This document shows, one piece after another, positions 1-7,771 of a stretch of 64,000 bases of DNA. The DNA lies in NCBI GenBank assembly GCA_902493535.1, contig CABUQG010000004.1, positions 21,511 to 85,510 of the forward strand, written 5' to 3'. The notes under the pieces are model-generated. The model ran no database searches. It worked only from the letters and a program-made list of their open reading frames with translations, and was not told the origin of the DNA. The DNA comes from an uncultured Collinsella sp. (GTDB taxonomy: Bacteria; Actinomycetota; Coriobacteriia; Coriobacteriales; Coriobacteriaceae). How positions within the stretch are numbered: position 1 is the first letter of the stretch; each line of letters begins with the position of its first letter. A program made the translations under genes and the position numbers.

Positions 1-1
1 C

Positions 2-340
2 ACCACGCGTGTCATTACGCTTTCGGTTACCGGCACCGATGCCAAGGAGACGGCTGAGGTCGCAAAGGCCATAGCTAGCTCGGTGAGTACGGTCGCTCAG
101 AACGTCGGCGCTGCCCAGAGCATCAACGTTATCGACGAGGCTAAGACCCCCGAAGCCCCCAGCGGCCCCAAGCGCACGCTGTATATTGCCGTCGCGTTCC
201 TCGCTGGTATCTTTATCGCAGTCGCCTATGTCGTTTTGGCAGACATGCTCAACACCCGCATCCGCGGTGCCGAAGAGGCGGAAGAGCTCCTGGGCATTCC
301 CGTTGTTGGCCGAATTCCGGCTATGAAAGGTGGTAAATAG
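2..340 (+). CDS. Wzz/YveK-type polysaccharide co-polymerase, C-terminal fragment (runs off window)
   Basis: The frame is open from the window edge, so only the last 112 residues are present. It ends in one strongly hydrophobic segment (TLYIAVAFLAGIFIAVAYVV) followed by a short cytoplasmic tail with GIPVVGRIP, typical of the C-terminal membrane segment of chain-length determinant proteins that pair with a separate BY-kinase in Gram-positive bacteria. The next gene, 2 bases on, is that kinase. In this family the tail activates the kinase and helps set polymer length at the membrane. A GTG inside the fragment could be mistaken for a start but the frame clearly extends upstream. Function is inferred from family and context. 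Confidence 0.75.
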   Translation, partial: TTRVITLSVTGTDAKETAEVAKAIASSVSTVAQNVGAAQSINVIDEAKTPEAPSGPKRTLYIAVAFLAGIFIAVAYVVLADMLNTRIRGAEEAEELLGIPVVGRIPAMKGGK

Positions 341-342
341 GC

Positions 343-1080
343 ATGGCTAAGGCAAAGAACACCGATAAGCTCGTTGTACAGAATGCCGCCAAGACCCTTC
401 TGGCCAACATCCGCTTTGCGAGCGTGGACGACCCCATTCGCACCATTACCGTCACGTCCTCGATTCCCAACGAGGGCAAGTCTACGGTTTCCATCAACCT
501 TGCCCAGGCTATCGCCACGAGCGGCAAGTCCGTGCTCCTGGTCGAGGCCGATATGCGCCGCAGGTCCCTTTCCGATATGCTCGGCGTTCGTTCGCGCGGC
601 GGACTCTATGCGGTCCTTTCCGAGCAGATCTCCATTGACCAGGCAATTGTCGAGACGGGTCAGAAGAACTTCTACTTCCTCGATGCCGAGCCGCATATTC
701 CCAATCCTGCCGACATCATCGTCTCTCACCGCTTTGCCAAGTTGGTAAAGGCACTGTCCGCCAAGTTCCAGTACGTCATCTTCGATGCTCCTCCGGTCGG
801 CACCTTCATCGATGCTGCCGAGATTGCCAGCCTGACCGACGGTACGCTGTTCGTGGTGCGCGAGGACTTCACCAAGCGCGAGGAGGCACTCAACGCTATC
901 GGCCAGCTTAAGAAGTCCGAGAAGGTCAAGCTCATCGGTACCGTCATGAACTACTGCGAGACCGAGACCAGCGAGTACTACTACTCCTACTACACCAAGG
1001 ACGGTAAGAAGGTTAAGAAGGGCTCCGACGATCAGGGGACTTCCAAAAAGGGCATCTTCACCAACCGAGCAAACGTTTAG
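343..1080 (+). CDS. BY-type tyrosine-protein kinase (CpsD/CapB/YwqD family)
   Basis: This 245-residue protein has the P-loop layout of bacterial tyrosine kinases: Walker A with GKST at residues 45-48, Walker A' (LLVEADMRR, about 65-73) and Walker B (VIFDAPP, about 145-151). The C-terminus has a tyrosine cluster (SEYYYSYY), the usual autophosphorylation tail. It would control capsule or exopolysaccharide assembly together with the Wzz-like membrane adaptor upstream and the phosphatase downstream. Spacing to both neighbours is short (2 and 17 bases), so the three genes are almost certainly one operon. The polysaccharide synthesis genes lie outside the window. Confidence 0.88.
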   Translation: MAKAKNTDKLVVQNAAKTLLANIRFASVDDPIRTITVTSSIPNEGKSTVSINLAQAIATSGKSVLLVEADMRRRSLSDMLGVRSRGGLYAVLSEQISIDQAIVETGQKNFYFLDAEPHIPNPADIIVSHRFAKLVKALSAKFQYVIFDAPPVGTFIDAAEIASLTDGTLFVVREDFTKREEALNAIGQLKKSEKVKLIGTVMNYCETETSEYYYSYYTKDGKKVKKGSDDQGTSKKGIFTNRANV

Positions 1081-1097
1081 TTGATTAAGGCTGACCT

Positions 1098-1748
1098 ATG
1101 CGTGACATTCATTGCCATATCTTGCCGGGTGTAGACGACGGCGCCGCCGATCTCGATGAGAGCTTGGCGATGCTCGAGGCTGCCAAGCGGGCCGGTGTAA
1201 CCAGAATCGTTTGCACTCCTCACTGCCGTGATCCCTATTTTGATTACGACAAGATGTGGGATGCCTTTGAGCTGCTGCGTGATAACGCTGACGGTTTTCC
1301 GCTCCAGATGGGCTTCGAGGTCAACCATCGAAAGCTCGTTGAGCTTGGTATCGATGCCGCGGAGCACTTGCATTTCGATGGAACCAACGAGTTTCTGCTC
1401 GAGCTTTCGACGCATGCCGATGCGTATGCGTTTAGAGAGTACGAGAACACGATTTACGATTTGCAGTGCCGTGGCTACCAGGTGATCATCGCTCATCCTG
1501 AGCGCTATCGTGCGGTTCAAAAGGATGTAAGCGTGGCGGAGCGCCTGGTCGATATGGGCTGCAAGCTGCAGGCTTCGGCGGACTTTATTGCCGGCGGTCG
1601 CTTTGGTCGCGAGAAAAAGCCGGCACAGCGCCTGTTCGATCAGAACCTGTACAGCTTCATCGCGAGCGATGCCCATAACGTGGGTCATTACGATTGCCTG
1701 GCGAAGGCTCGCGCGAAGTTTAGCGTGCGCGGAGCTCATTTTCGCTAA
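1098..1748 (+). CDS. PHP-family tyrosine-protein phosphatase (CpsB/YwqE)
   Basis: A 216-residue protein beginning with the metal-binding signature HCHILPGVDDG (residues 5-15) of CpsB/CapC phosphatases. Further ligand motifs are TPHC near residue 40, HPERY near 135 and SDAHN near 190. It is a manganese-dependent PHP phosphatase that removes phosphate from the tyrosine tail of the partner BY-kinase. It ends the capsule regulatory operon. Its length agrees with the usual family size of about 240-250 residues, slightly short at the C-terminus. Confidence 0.87.
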   Translation: MRDIHCHILPGVDDGAADLDESLAMLEAAKRAGVTRIVCTPHCRDPYFDYDKMWDAFELLRDNADGFPLQMGFEVNHRKLVELGIDAAEHLHFDGTNEFLLELSTHADAYAFREYENTIYDLQCRGYQVIIAHPERYRAVQKDVSVAERLVDMGCKLQASADFIAGGRFGREKKPAQRLFDQNLYSFIASDAHNVGHYDCLAKARAKFSVRGAHFR

Positions 1749-1787
1749 AATCTGTCCCTAACGTTCGCATTGAATGAAGGGGCAGCC

Positions 1788-2288
1788 ATGGATATTCAAC
1801 TTAAGATGGGTTGCTTTGATGACGCGGCGCTGGTGCGCCGCGCCGTTTTTATGGACGAGCAAGGCTACGAGAACGAGTTCGACGCGATCGATGAGGCGCC
1901 GACTTGCATCCATGTGACGCTGTACGTGGACGGCGAGCTCGCTGGCTGCTCGCGCGTGTTTCCCGAGGAACTAGAGCGCGCGGCAGATGCAGAGGCTCCG
2001 GTCTCGCCGGCGTGCGACTTGGACAAAGGCGTCGCAGCGGGGGAGACCTATATTATGGGGCGCGTCGCCGTGCTGTCCACCATGCGCCGTCGCGGTCTGG
2101 CAAGCAAGATTATCGAAGCCAGCGATGCTGCTGCGCGCGATGCCGGCGCCAAGCTCATAAAGTTGCATGCACAGGAGTACGTGCTGCCGCTCTATGCCAA
2201 GGCCGGCTACACGCAGATTGCCCCGGTGGACTACGAAGACGAAGGCCAGCCTCATGCTTGGATGGCCAAACTGCTGGGCGACAGATAG
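1788..2288 (+). CDS. GNAT family N-acetyltransferase (ElaA-like)
   Basis: A 166-residue single-domain acetyltransferase. The acetyl-CoA loop is visible as GRVAVLSTMRRRGLASKI near residues 92-109, followed by AKLIKLHAQ and a YAKAGY motif, the order seen in GNAT proteins of the ElaA/YjcF type. The ATG at 1788 is chosen because AAGGGG lies 7 bases upstream; an earlier in-frame TTG at 1770 has no such site. The substrate cannot be told from sequence. It follows the capsule operon by 39 bases and may be transcribed with it or from its own promoter. Confidence 0.8.
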   Translation: MDIQLKMGCFDDAALVRRAVFMDEQGYENEFDAIDEAPTCIHVTLYVDGELAGCSRVFPEELERAADAEAPVSPACDLDKGVAAGETYIMGRVAVLSTMRRRGLASKIIEASDAAARDAGAKLIKLHAQEYVLPLYAKAGYTQIAPVDYEDEGQPHAWMAKLLGDR

Positions 2289-2434
2289 GGACGCTCCTTT
2301 TCTGCCGGCAGTTGGGGACACTCCTCGACAATGGGCGCATGGGGCATTGCAACATACAGTTTTTCGGTTCCGTATGTATATATGCGCGCTAATGGGTTAT
2401 AAAATCTAAGTCTGAACATAGCAGGTATGCGAGA

Positions 2435-2459
2435 CGGCTCGGGCAACCGGGCCGTTTTT
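2435..2459 (+). terminator. Terminator-like hairpin in the htpG leader
   Basis: A perfect 8-bp stem (CGGCTCGG/CCGGGCCG with one G-U pair) closes a GCAA tetraloop and is followed by five T. A TATAAA box (2398-2403) lies about 30 bases upstream and the htpG start 30 bases downstream, so the hairpin sits inside the probable 5' leader. It may end upstream transcription or act as an attenuator. Confidence 0.6.
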
Positions 2460-2489
2460 GCGGACAGGGGTAGCGCGAAAGGACTGCAC

Positions 2490-4514
2490 ATGCGTCAATT
2501 TAAGACCGAGAGCAAAAAACTGCTCGACCTCATGATCAACTCCATTTACACCAATAAGGAAATCTTCCTGCGCGAGCTTATCTCCAATGCGAGCGATGCC
2601 GTCGACAAGCTCAACTTTAAGAGCCTGCAGGATCCGAGCGTCAAGCTCGACCAGGGCGACCTGGCCATTCGTGTCTCCTTTGATAAGGATGCCCGCACGA
2701 TCACTATTTCGGATAACGGCATCGGTATGACCGCCGAGGAGCTCGAGCGCAATCTGGGTACCATCGCGCATTCCGGCTCCGAGGAGTTTAAGACCGAGAA
2801 CGCCGAGCAGCAGGGCTCCGATGTCGATATTATCGGCCAGTTTGGCGTGGGCTTCTACTCGGCCTTTATGGTCGCTAGCCATGTGAAGGTGGTCAGCCGC
2901 GCCTATGGCGAGGATGTCGCTCATGTGTGGGAGTCCGACGGTCTGGAGGGCTATACCATCGAGGACGGCGAGCGTGCCGAGCACGGTACCGACGTTATCC
3001 TCACGCTGCGCGAGAACGAGAAACTCGACGCCGATGGCGAGGCCGAGACCTACGATCGCTTCCTGACCGAGTGGGGCCTCAAGAGCCTGATTCAGCAGTA
3101 CAGCAACTATGTGCGCTACCCGATTCAGATGATGGTGACCAAGAGCCGCCAGAAGCCCAAGCCCGAGGACGCTGGCGACGACTACAAGCCCGAGTACGAG
3201 GACTATCAGGAGCTCGAGACCGTCAACTCCATGACGCCGATCTGGAAAAAGCGTAGCTCCGACGTTGAGCAGAAGGACTATGACGAGTTCTACAAGTCCA
3301 CGTTCCACGACTTTGATGACCCCGCGCGCACTATCAGCTTCCATGCCGAGGGTACGCTCGAGTACGATGCGCTGTTGTTTGTGCCGGGCCGCGCCCCGTT
3401 CGATCTGTACAGCAAGGACTACGAGAAGGGTCTGGCGCTCTACAGCTCCAACGTGTTGATTATGGAGAAGTGCGACGACCTGCTGCCCGATTACTACAAC
3501 TTCGTGCGCGGTGTCGTTGATTCCGCCGATGTGTCTCTCAACATCTCGCGCGAGACGCTGCAGCAGAACCGACAGCTCAAGGCAATCGCCAAGCGCGTGG
3601 AGAAGAAAATTACCGCCGATCTTGAGGATATGCGCGACAACGACCGCGAGGCATATGAGAAGTTCTTTGAGAACTTTGGTCGCGGTCTTAAGTACGGTAT
3701 CTACTCGAGCTACGGCATGAAGGCCGACGAGCTCGCCGACTTGCTGCTGTTCTGGTCTGCCAAGGAGCAGAAGATGATCACGCTGGCCGAGTATGCCAAG
3801 GGCATGCCCGAGGGCCAGAAGGCCATCTACTACGCCGCCGGCGATTCGCGCGAGCGTCTGGCCAAGATGCCCGTCGTGAAGGGCGTGCTCGACCGCGGCT
3901 ACGATGTACTGCTGCTGACGCAGGACGTGGATGAGTTCACCTTCCAGGCCATGCGTGAGTACGTGGCTGCCGATATGCCCAAGGTCTACGAGGATGACGC
4001 TGCTCGCGAGGCTGCCGAGAAGGCGGTTGCCGATGGCGCCGAGCCCGAGGTCGAGGATCGTCACCTGGAGCTTAAGAACGTCGCGACCGGCGATCTTGAT
4101 CTGGCGACCGACGACGAGAAGAAAGAGGCCGAGGACGCCACCAAGGAGAACGAGGACCTCTTTAGCGCTATGAAGGAAGCGCTTGGCGACAAGGTCGAAA
4201 AGGTCGCCGTCTCCGCGCGCTTGACCGATGCCCCCGCCTGCATCACCACCGAAGGCCCGCTTTCGCTCGAGATGGAGAAGGTGCTCCAGAAGGGTCCCGA
4301 GGGTGCGCCCGACGGCATGCCCAAGAGCCAGCGCGTGCTCGAGCTCAATGCCAAACACCCGGTCTTCGCCAAGCTTGTCGCTGCCCAGAAGGCCGGTGAC
4401 GCCGATAAGATCAAGCAGTACTCCGGCCTGCTCTACGATCAGGCCCTGCTGGTCGAAGGTATTCTGCCCGAGGACCCCGTTGCCTTCGCGGCAGCTGTTT
4501 GCAACTTGATGTAG
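2490..4514 (+). CDS. htpG: Molecular chaperone HtpG (Hsp90)
   Basis: A 674-residue Hsp90 homologue. The N-terminal GHKL ATPase domain shows FLRELISNASDA, DNGIGM and GQFGVGFYSAFMVA, which bind ATP and magnesium. The middle domain and the C-terminal dimerisation domain follow without gaps; there is no eukaryotic charged linker or MEEVD tail. An acidic segment near residues 510-570 makes it a little longer than the 620-650 residues usual in bacteria. ATG at 2490 is supported by an AAAGGA site 7-8 bases upstream; an in-frame ATG at 2427 lies before the leader hairpin and is not credible. No CIRCE operator was seen. Confidence 0.95.
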   Translation: MRQFKTESKKLLDLMINSIYTNKEIFLRELISNASDAVDKLNFKSLQDPSVKLDQGDLAIRVSFDKDARTITISDNGIGMTAEELERNLGTIAHSGSEEFKTENAEQQGSDVDIIGQFGVGFYSAFMVASHVKVVSRAYGEDVAHVWESDGLEGYTIEDGERAEHGTDVILTLRENEKLDADGEAETYDRFLTEWGLKSLIQQYSNYVRYPIQMMVTKSRQKPKPEDAGDDYKPEYEDYQELETVNSMTPIWKKRSSDVEQKDYDEFYKSTFHDFDDPARTISFHAEGTLEYDALLFVPGRAPFDLYSKDYEKGLALYSSNVLIMEKCDDLLPDYYNFVRGVVDSADVSLNISRETLQQNRQLKAIAKRVEKKITADLEDMRDNDREAYEKFFENFGRGLKYGIYSSYGMKADELADLLLFWSAKEQKMITLAEYAKGMPEGQKAIYYAAGDSRERLAKMPVVKGVLDRGYDVLLLTQDVDEFTFQAMREYVAADMPKVYEDDAAREAAEKAVADGAEPEVEDRHLELKNVATGDLDLATDDEKKEAEDATKENEDLFSAMKEALGDKVEKVAVSARLTDAPACITTEGPLSLEMEKVLQKGPEGAPDGMPKSQRVLELNAKHPVFAKLVAAQKAGDADKIKQYSGLLYDQALLVEGILPEDPVAFAAAVCNLM

Positions 4515-4521
4515 TTAGGTA

Positions 4522-4592
4522 GTTACGCGGTTTTACCAAACCGCGTAACGGCTCGACGCTGCCCTCAGTTCCGCCGTTCTAACGAACGGCGG
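4522..4592. repeat. Two adjacent hairpins after htpG
   Basis: The first is a perfect 12-bp stem (4522-4533 with 4538-4549, loop TACC). The second is a perfect 9-bp stem (4571-4579 with 4584-4592, loop TAAC). Neither is followed by a T tract. They begin a 490-base gene-free stretch up to the next gene that is almost entirely made of inverted repeats. Confidence 0.6.
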
Positions 4593-4607
4593 ACCAGTCG
4601 ACGCTGC

Positions 4608-4707
4608 GCGGGCGCCAGAGCGACAACTTGTCATTCAAAGAGGACGGCATGACCAGAAGGTCTATGCCGTCCTCTTTTCATGCCAATTTGTTCGCTCTGG
4701 CGCCCGC
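4608..4707. repeat. Nested inverted repeat with central bidirectional terminator
   Basis: An outer perfect 15-bp stem (4608-4622 with 4693-4707) encloses an inner perfect 14-bp stem (4637-4650 with 4664-4677) that starts with AAA and ends in TTTT, so it can terminate transcription in either direction. A GACC/GGTC helix sits in the inner loop. A small GACAA/TTGTC palindrome lies between the left arms. It is the likely htpG terminator. Confidence 0.65.
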
Positions 4708-4749
4708 TCGCTGGCATTGCCAAAACATCGACGTTGCCGTGGTCCTAAG

Positions 4750-4805
4750 TAGTCATTGGGGACGATCTTGTTTGACTAGTCGTTTAAGAACGTCCCCGAT
4801 GACTA
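4750..4805. repeat. Inverted repeat with GGGGAC core
   Basis: Arms 4750-4764 and 4791-4805 pair over 15 bp with one G-U pair. The arm carries GGGGACG, a motif that recurs in several other intergenic hairpins of this window. There is no T tract. Confidence 0.5.
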
Positions 4806-4863
4806 TTTGAATTGCTAATTTGTGCGGGTTGTGGTTTTGTGACCTGCTGAAATTTAGGATACT

Positions 4864-4875
4864 GTACATCTGTAC
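4864..4875. promoter_or_regulatory. Palindrome upstream of the YhgE/Pip operon, possible operator
   Basis: GTACA-TC-TGTAC is a perfect 12-base palindrome about 90-140 bases before the candidate starts of the first YhgE/Pip gene. It has the size of a regulator half-site pair, but no partner regulator gene is adjacent. Confidence 0.3.
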
Positions 4876-5005
4876 GTTAACTCATCTTCGTAGTATATTG
4901 CTACCCGCAAAACTCAACACCATTGTGCTTTGAGACGTTAAAGCGCCTACTACAATGGTTGTCGATAGTACGATTCGATTTAACGACAGGATGGATGGTC
5001 CAAGC

Positions 5006-7771
5006 GTGAGTCTCGGCAGCAAACTATCCAATGCAAAGGTGTCCTTTGCGATATTTAAGCGCGACATTAAGCGACTGCTTGTGAACCCCGTCGCCCTGGT
5101 GGTTACCCTAGGCGTGTGCGTTATTCCCTCGCTGTATGCCTGGTATAACATCGTGGCAAACTGGGATCCGTATGGAAACACCCAAGGCATCAAGATTGCT
5201 ATCGCCAACAACGATCGAGGCACCCAAAACGACTTGGTGGGTGAGCTCAACGCTGGCGACAAAGTGGTCGACCAGCTCAAGGAGAATCATCAGTTGGGCT
5301 GGACGTTCGTCGACTCGACGGCCGATGCCAAGGAGGGCGTCGAGAGCGGCGAGTACTATGCCGCTATCGTGATTCCCAAGAACTTCTCGGATAACCTGGT
5401 TTCGATGCTCGACGGCAACTACCATCAGCCCAAGCTCACGTACTACGTCAATGAGAAGAAGAGCGCCATTGCGCCCAAGGTTACCGATACCGGTGCAAAC
5501 ACCATCGAGGAGCAGATCAACTCGGAATTTGTCTCTACGGTAGGCAAGACTGTTGCCGGTATCGCCAAGGATGCCGGTGTCGATTTAAAGGACAAGGCAA
5601 CCCAGACTCAGGACTCGCTGGCAAGTTCGGTGTCCGAGGCGTCCGACACCTTGGGCGAGGTGCGCGATTCGATTGGCGATATGAATGCCGCCATCGATAA
5701 GACGAGTGGCGCTATCGCCTCGGCTGATGCGGCACTTGCCGGCTTGCAAGGCCAGGCACCGTCGCTGACGCAGGCGATCTCCCAGGGCAACGACCTGCTG
5801 AGCGAAGCTCGCACCACGGCGGGCAACTCCATCACCTCGCTCTCCAAGGCGCTCTCGGAAGGCAGCCTTGCGCTCACCAAGACGTCGGCCTCTGCGAACG
5901 CTGCCATCGGCAAGCTGACGGGCGCGGTTACATCTATGACCACCCGTATCGACAACTCGCTCGAGTCTCTTCAAGCGACGATCGACCACAATAAGGCCGT
6001 TATCGGGCACTTGGAGATTCTCGCCAATGACACGTCGACAGGTTCCGAGGAAATTGACGCGCGCATTGTATCGACCATCGATTTGCTTCGAGAGCAGAAT
6101 GAAAAGCTTCAGAGCATCAAGGACGGTCTGTCCGCGCAGTCGTGCGCCATGGCGAATGACGCAGCGGCTGTTTCGGGTGCCAGTGACGCTATCAATAACG
6201 CAATTCATACCGGTGCGACCAACCTTGGCCAAGCCCAGACGGACTTGGGCCAAAACGCGCTGCCGAAGGCCTCGAGCGCGCTCGACTCTTTTGCTGCCGT
6301 TTCGGGCGACCTGACCGGTATCGTCTCGGGTATGACACCTACACTTGCAAATGCGCGCGGCACGTTGGCGCAGCTTAGCGCTACGCTCGGCCAGGCCAAG
6401 ACCACGCTGTCCCAGACCGATTCCTCGCTTGCCAAGGTCCAGGACAAGCTTGCAACCGCCGCCAATGACATCGCGGCGCTGCAGACCTCCGAGTCCATGG
6501 GCGAGCTGGCCGATCTGATGGGCGTCGATGTCAATGACGTGGCAGATTTCATGGCGTCTCCGGTTGAGTTGACGTCCAAGTCAATCTATCCGGTCAAGAG
6601 CTTTGGCTCGGGCATCGCTCCCTTCTACACCAATCTGGCGCTGTGGGTGGGCGGCTACGTGCTTATCGCCATCTACAAGCTCGAGGTCGACCGCGAAGGC
6701 ATCGGCAGCTTTACCGCGCGCCAAGGCTACTTTGGCCGCTGGTTGCTCATGGTGATCCTGGGCGCGTTGCAGGCCATCATCGTTACGGTAGGCGATCTGG
6801 TGATTGGCGTGCAGTGCGTCAGCCCGCTGCTGTTCGTGCTGGGCGGCATCGCCATTTCGTTCACCTACGTCAATATCATCTATGCGCTGTCCACCACGTT
6901 TAAGCATATCGGCAAGGCTATCGGCGTCATTCTCGTCATCGTGCAGATCCCGGGTTCGTCGGGCATGTACCCCATCGAGATGATGCCCGGCTTCTTCCAG
7001 TGGCTGCACCCGCTGCTGCCCTTTACCTACGGCATCAATCTGCTGCGCGAGACGGTCGGCGGCATGTATTCGTTCAACTACCTGTTTAACCTGTGCATTC
7101 TGGGCGTGTTCTTGATCGTGGCGCTCTTTATCGGCCTGCAGCTGCGTCCGCTGCTGCTCAACCTTAACCTGCTCTTTGATAAACAGCTCTCCACGACCGG
7201 TATGATGATTTGCGAGTCCAACGACCTGCCGCGCCAGCGCTACTCGCTGCGCACGGCCATGCGCGTCATGCTCGATTCCGATTCGTACCGTCGCGAACTG
7301 CTCGATCATGCGGTCGCCTTTGAACATCGCTACCCGTACTACATCAAGGGCGGTTTTGCCGCCGTGGTGGGCGTTCAGGTCCTGCTCTTTGTCCTGTCGA
7401 CGGTTCTCGATATCGACAATAACGGCAAGATCATCCTGCTTGTCATTTGGATCATCTCGGTTATTGCCATCTGCGGCTGGCTTATCAATATCGAATATAT
7501 CCGCGCGAGCCTCAATACCCAGATGCGCATCTCGGCGCTTTCCGATGAGGACCTGCGTCGCGAGATGCGCGAGCACACGGCCGCCATTCCTGCCGCCCGC
7601 CGCATGTTTGGCCTCAACGCCAACGAGCGTGATGCCAAGGGTGGCGATCAGTCCACGGGCCGCTTGCCGCATATAGGCTCGCACCATAAATCTCAGGGCA
7701 GCGACAGCACGGCCACAAATGATGGAGATACCACCCCGCTTGGCAAGCACTCCAAAGGAGGTGAGGCATAA
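5006..7771 (+). CDS. YhgE/Pip domain membrane protein 1 (ABC-2-like, long form)
   Basis: About 921 residues from a GTG start. The order is: N-terminal membrane segment (VALVVTLGVCVIPSLYAWY), a YhgE N-domain with NWDPYGNT and IAIANNDRGT, a long Ser/Ala-rich helical region (about residues 190-510) likely to form an extracellular coiled coil, then about six membrane segments of the ABC-2 permease type, and a charged cytoplasmic tail. Relatives include phage-infection protein Pip and ESX-linked YueB; their transported substrate is unknown. It has a C-terminal extension absent from the paralogue downstream. The start is uncertain: in-frame ATG codons at 4955 and 4991 have no better ribosome site. 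Confidence 0.82.
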   Translation: MSLGSKLSNAKVSFAIFKRDIKRLLVNPVALVVTLGVCVIPSLYAWYNIVANWDPYGNTQGIKIAIANNDRGTQNDLVGELNAGDKVVDQLKENHQLGWTFVDSTADAKEGVESGEYYAAIVIPKNFSDNLVSMLDGNYHQPKLTYYVNEKKSAIAPKVTDTGANTIEEQINSEFVSTVGKTVAGIAKDAGVDLKDKATQTQDSLASSVSEASDTLGEVRDSIGDMNAAIDKTSGAIASADAALAGLQGQAPSLTQAISQGNDLLSEARTTAGNSITSLSKALSEGSLALTKTSASANAAIGKLTGAVTSMTTRIDNSLESLQATIDHNKAVIGHLEILANDTSTGSEEIDARIVSTIDLLREQNEKLQSIKDGLSAQSCAMANDAAAVSGASDAINNAIHTGATNLGQAQTDLGQNALPKASSALDSFAAVSGDLTGIVSGMTPTLANARGTLAQLSATLGQAKTTLSQTDSSLAKVQDKLATAANDIAALQTSESMGELADLMGVDVNDVADFMASPVELTSKSIYPVKSFGSGIAPFYTNLALWVGGYVLIAIYKLEVDREGIGSFTARQGYFGRWLLMVILGALQAIIVTVGDLVIGVQCVSPLLFVLGGIAISFTYVNIIYALSTTFKHIGKAIGVILVIVQIPGSSGMYPIEMMPGFFQWLHPLLPFTYGINLLRETVGGMYSFNYLFNLCILGVFLIVALFIGLQLRPLLLNLNLLFDKQLSTTGMMICESNDLPRQRYSLRTAMRVMLDSDSYRRELLDHAVAFEHRYPYYIKGGFAAVVGVQVLLFVLSTVLDIDNNGKIILLVIWIISVIAICGWLINIEYIRASLNTQMRISALSDEDLRREMREHTAAIPAARRMFGLNANERDAKGGDQSTGRLPHIGSHHKSQGSDSTATNDGDTTPLGKHSKGGEA

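Noticed and set aside
2300..2345. GGGAC/GGGGAC sequence between the GNAT gene and htpG as another structured repeat
   Set aside because: It resembles the recurring motif but no long complementary arms could be found, so it is at most a remnant.
2406..4358. Long minus-strand open frame of 650 codons opposite htpG
   Set aside because: It is the antisense reflection of a GC-rich gene with strong codon bias; htpG itself is certain. Similar long shadows oppose ppc, aspS, the galactosidase and others.
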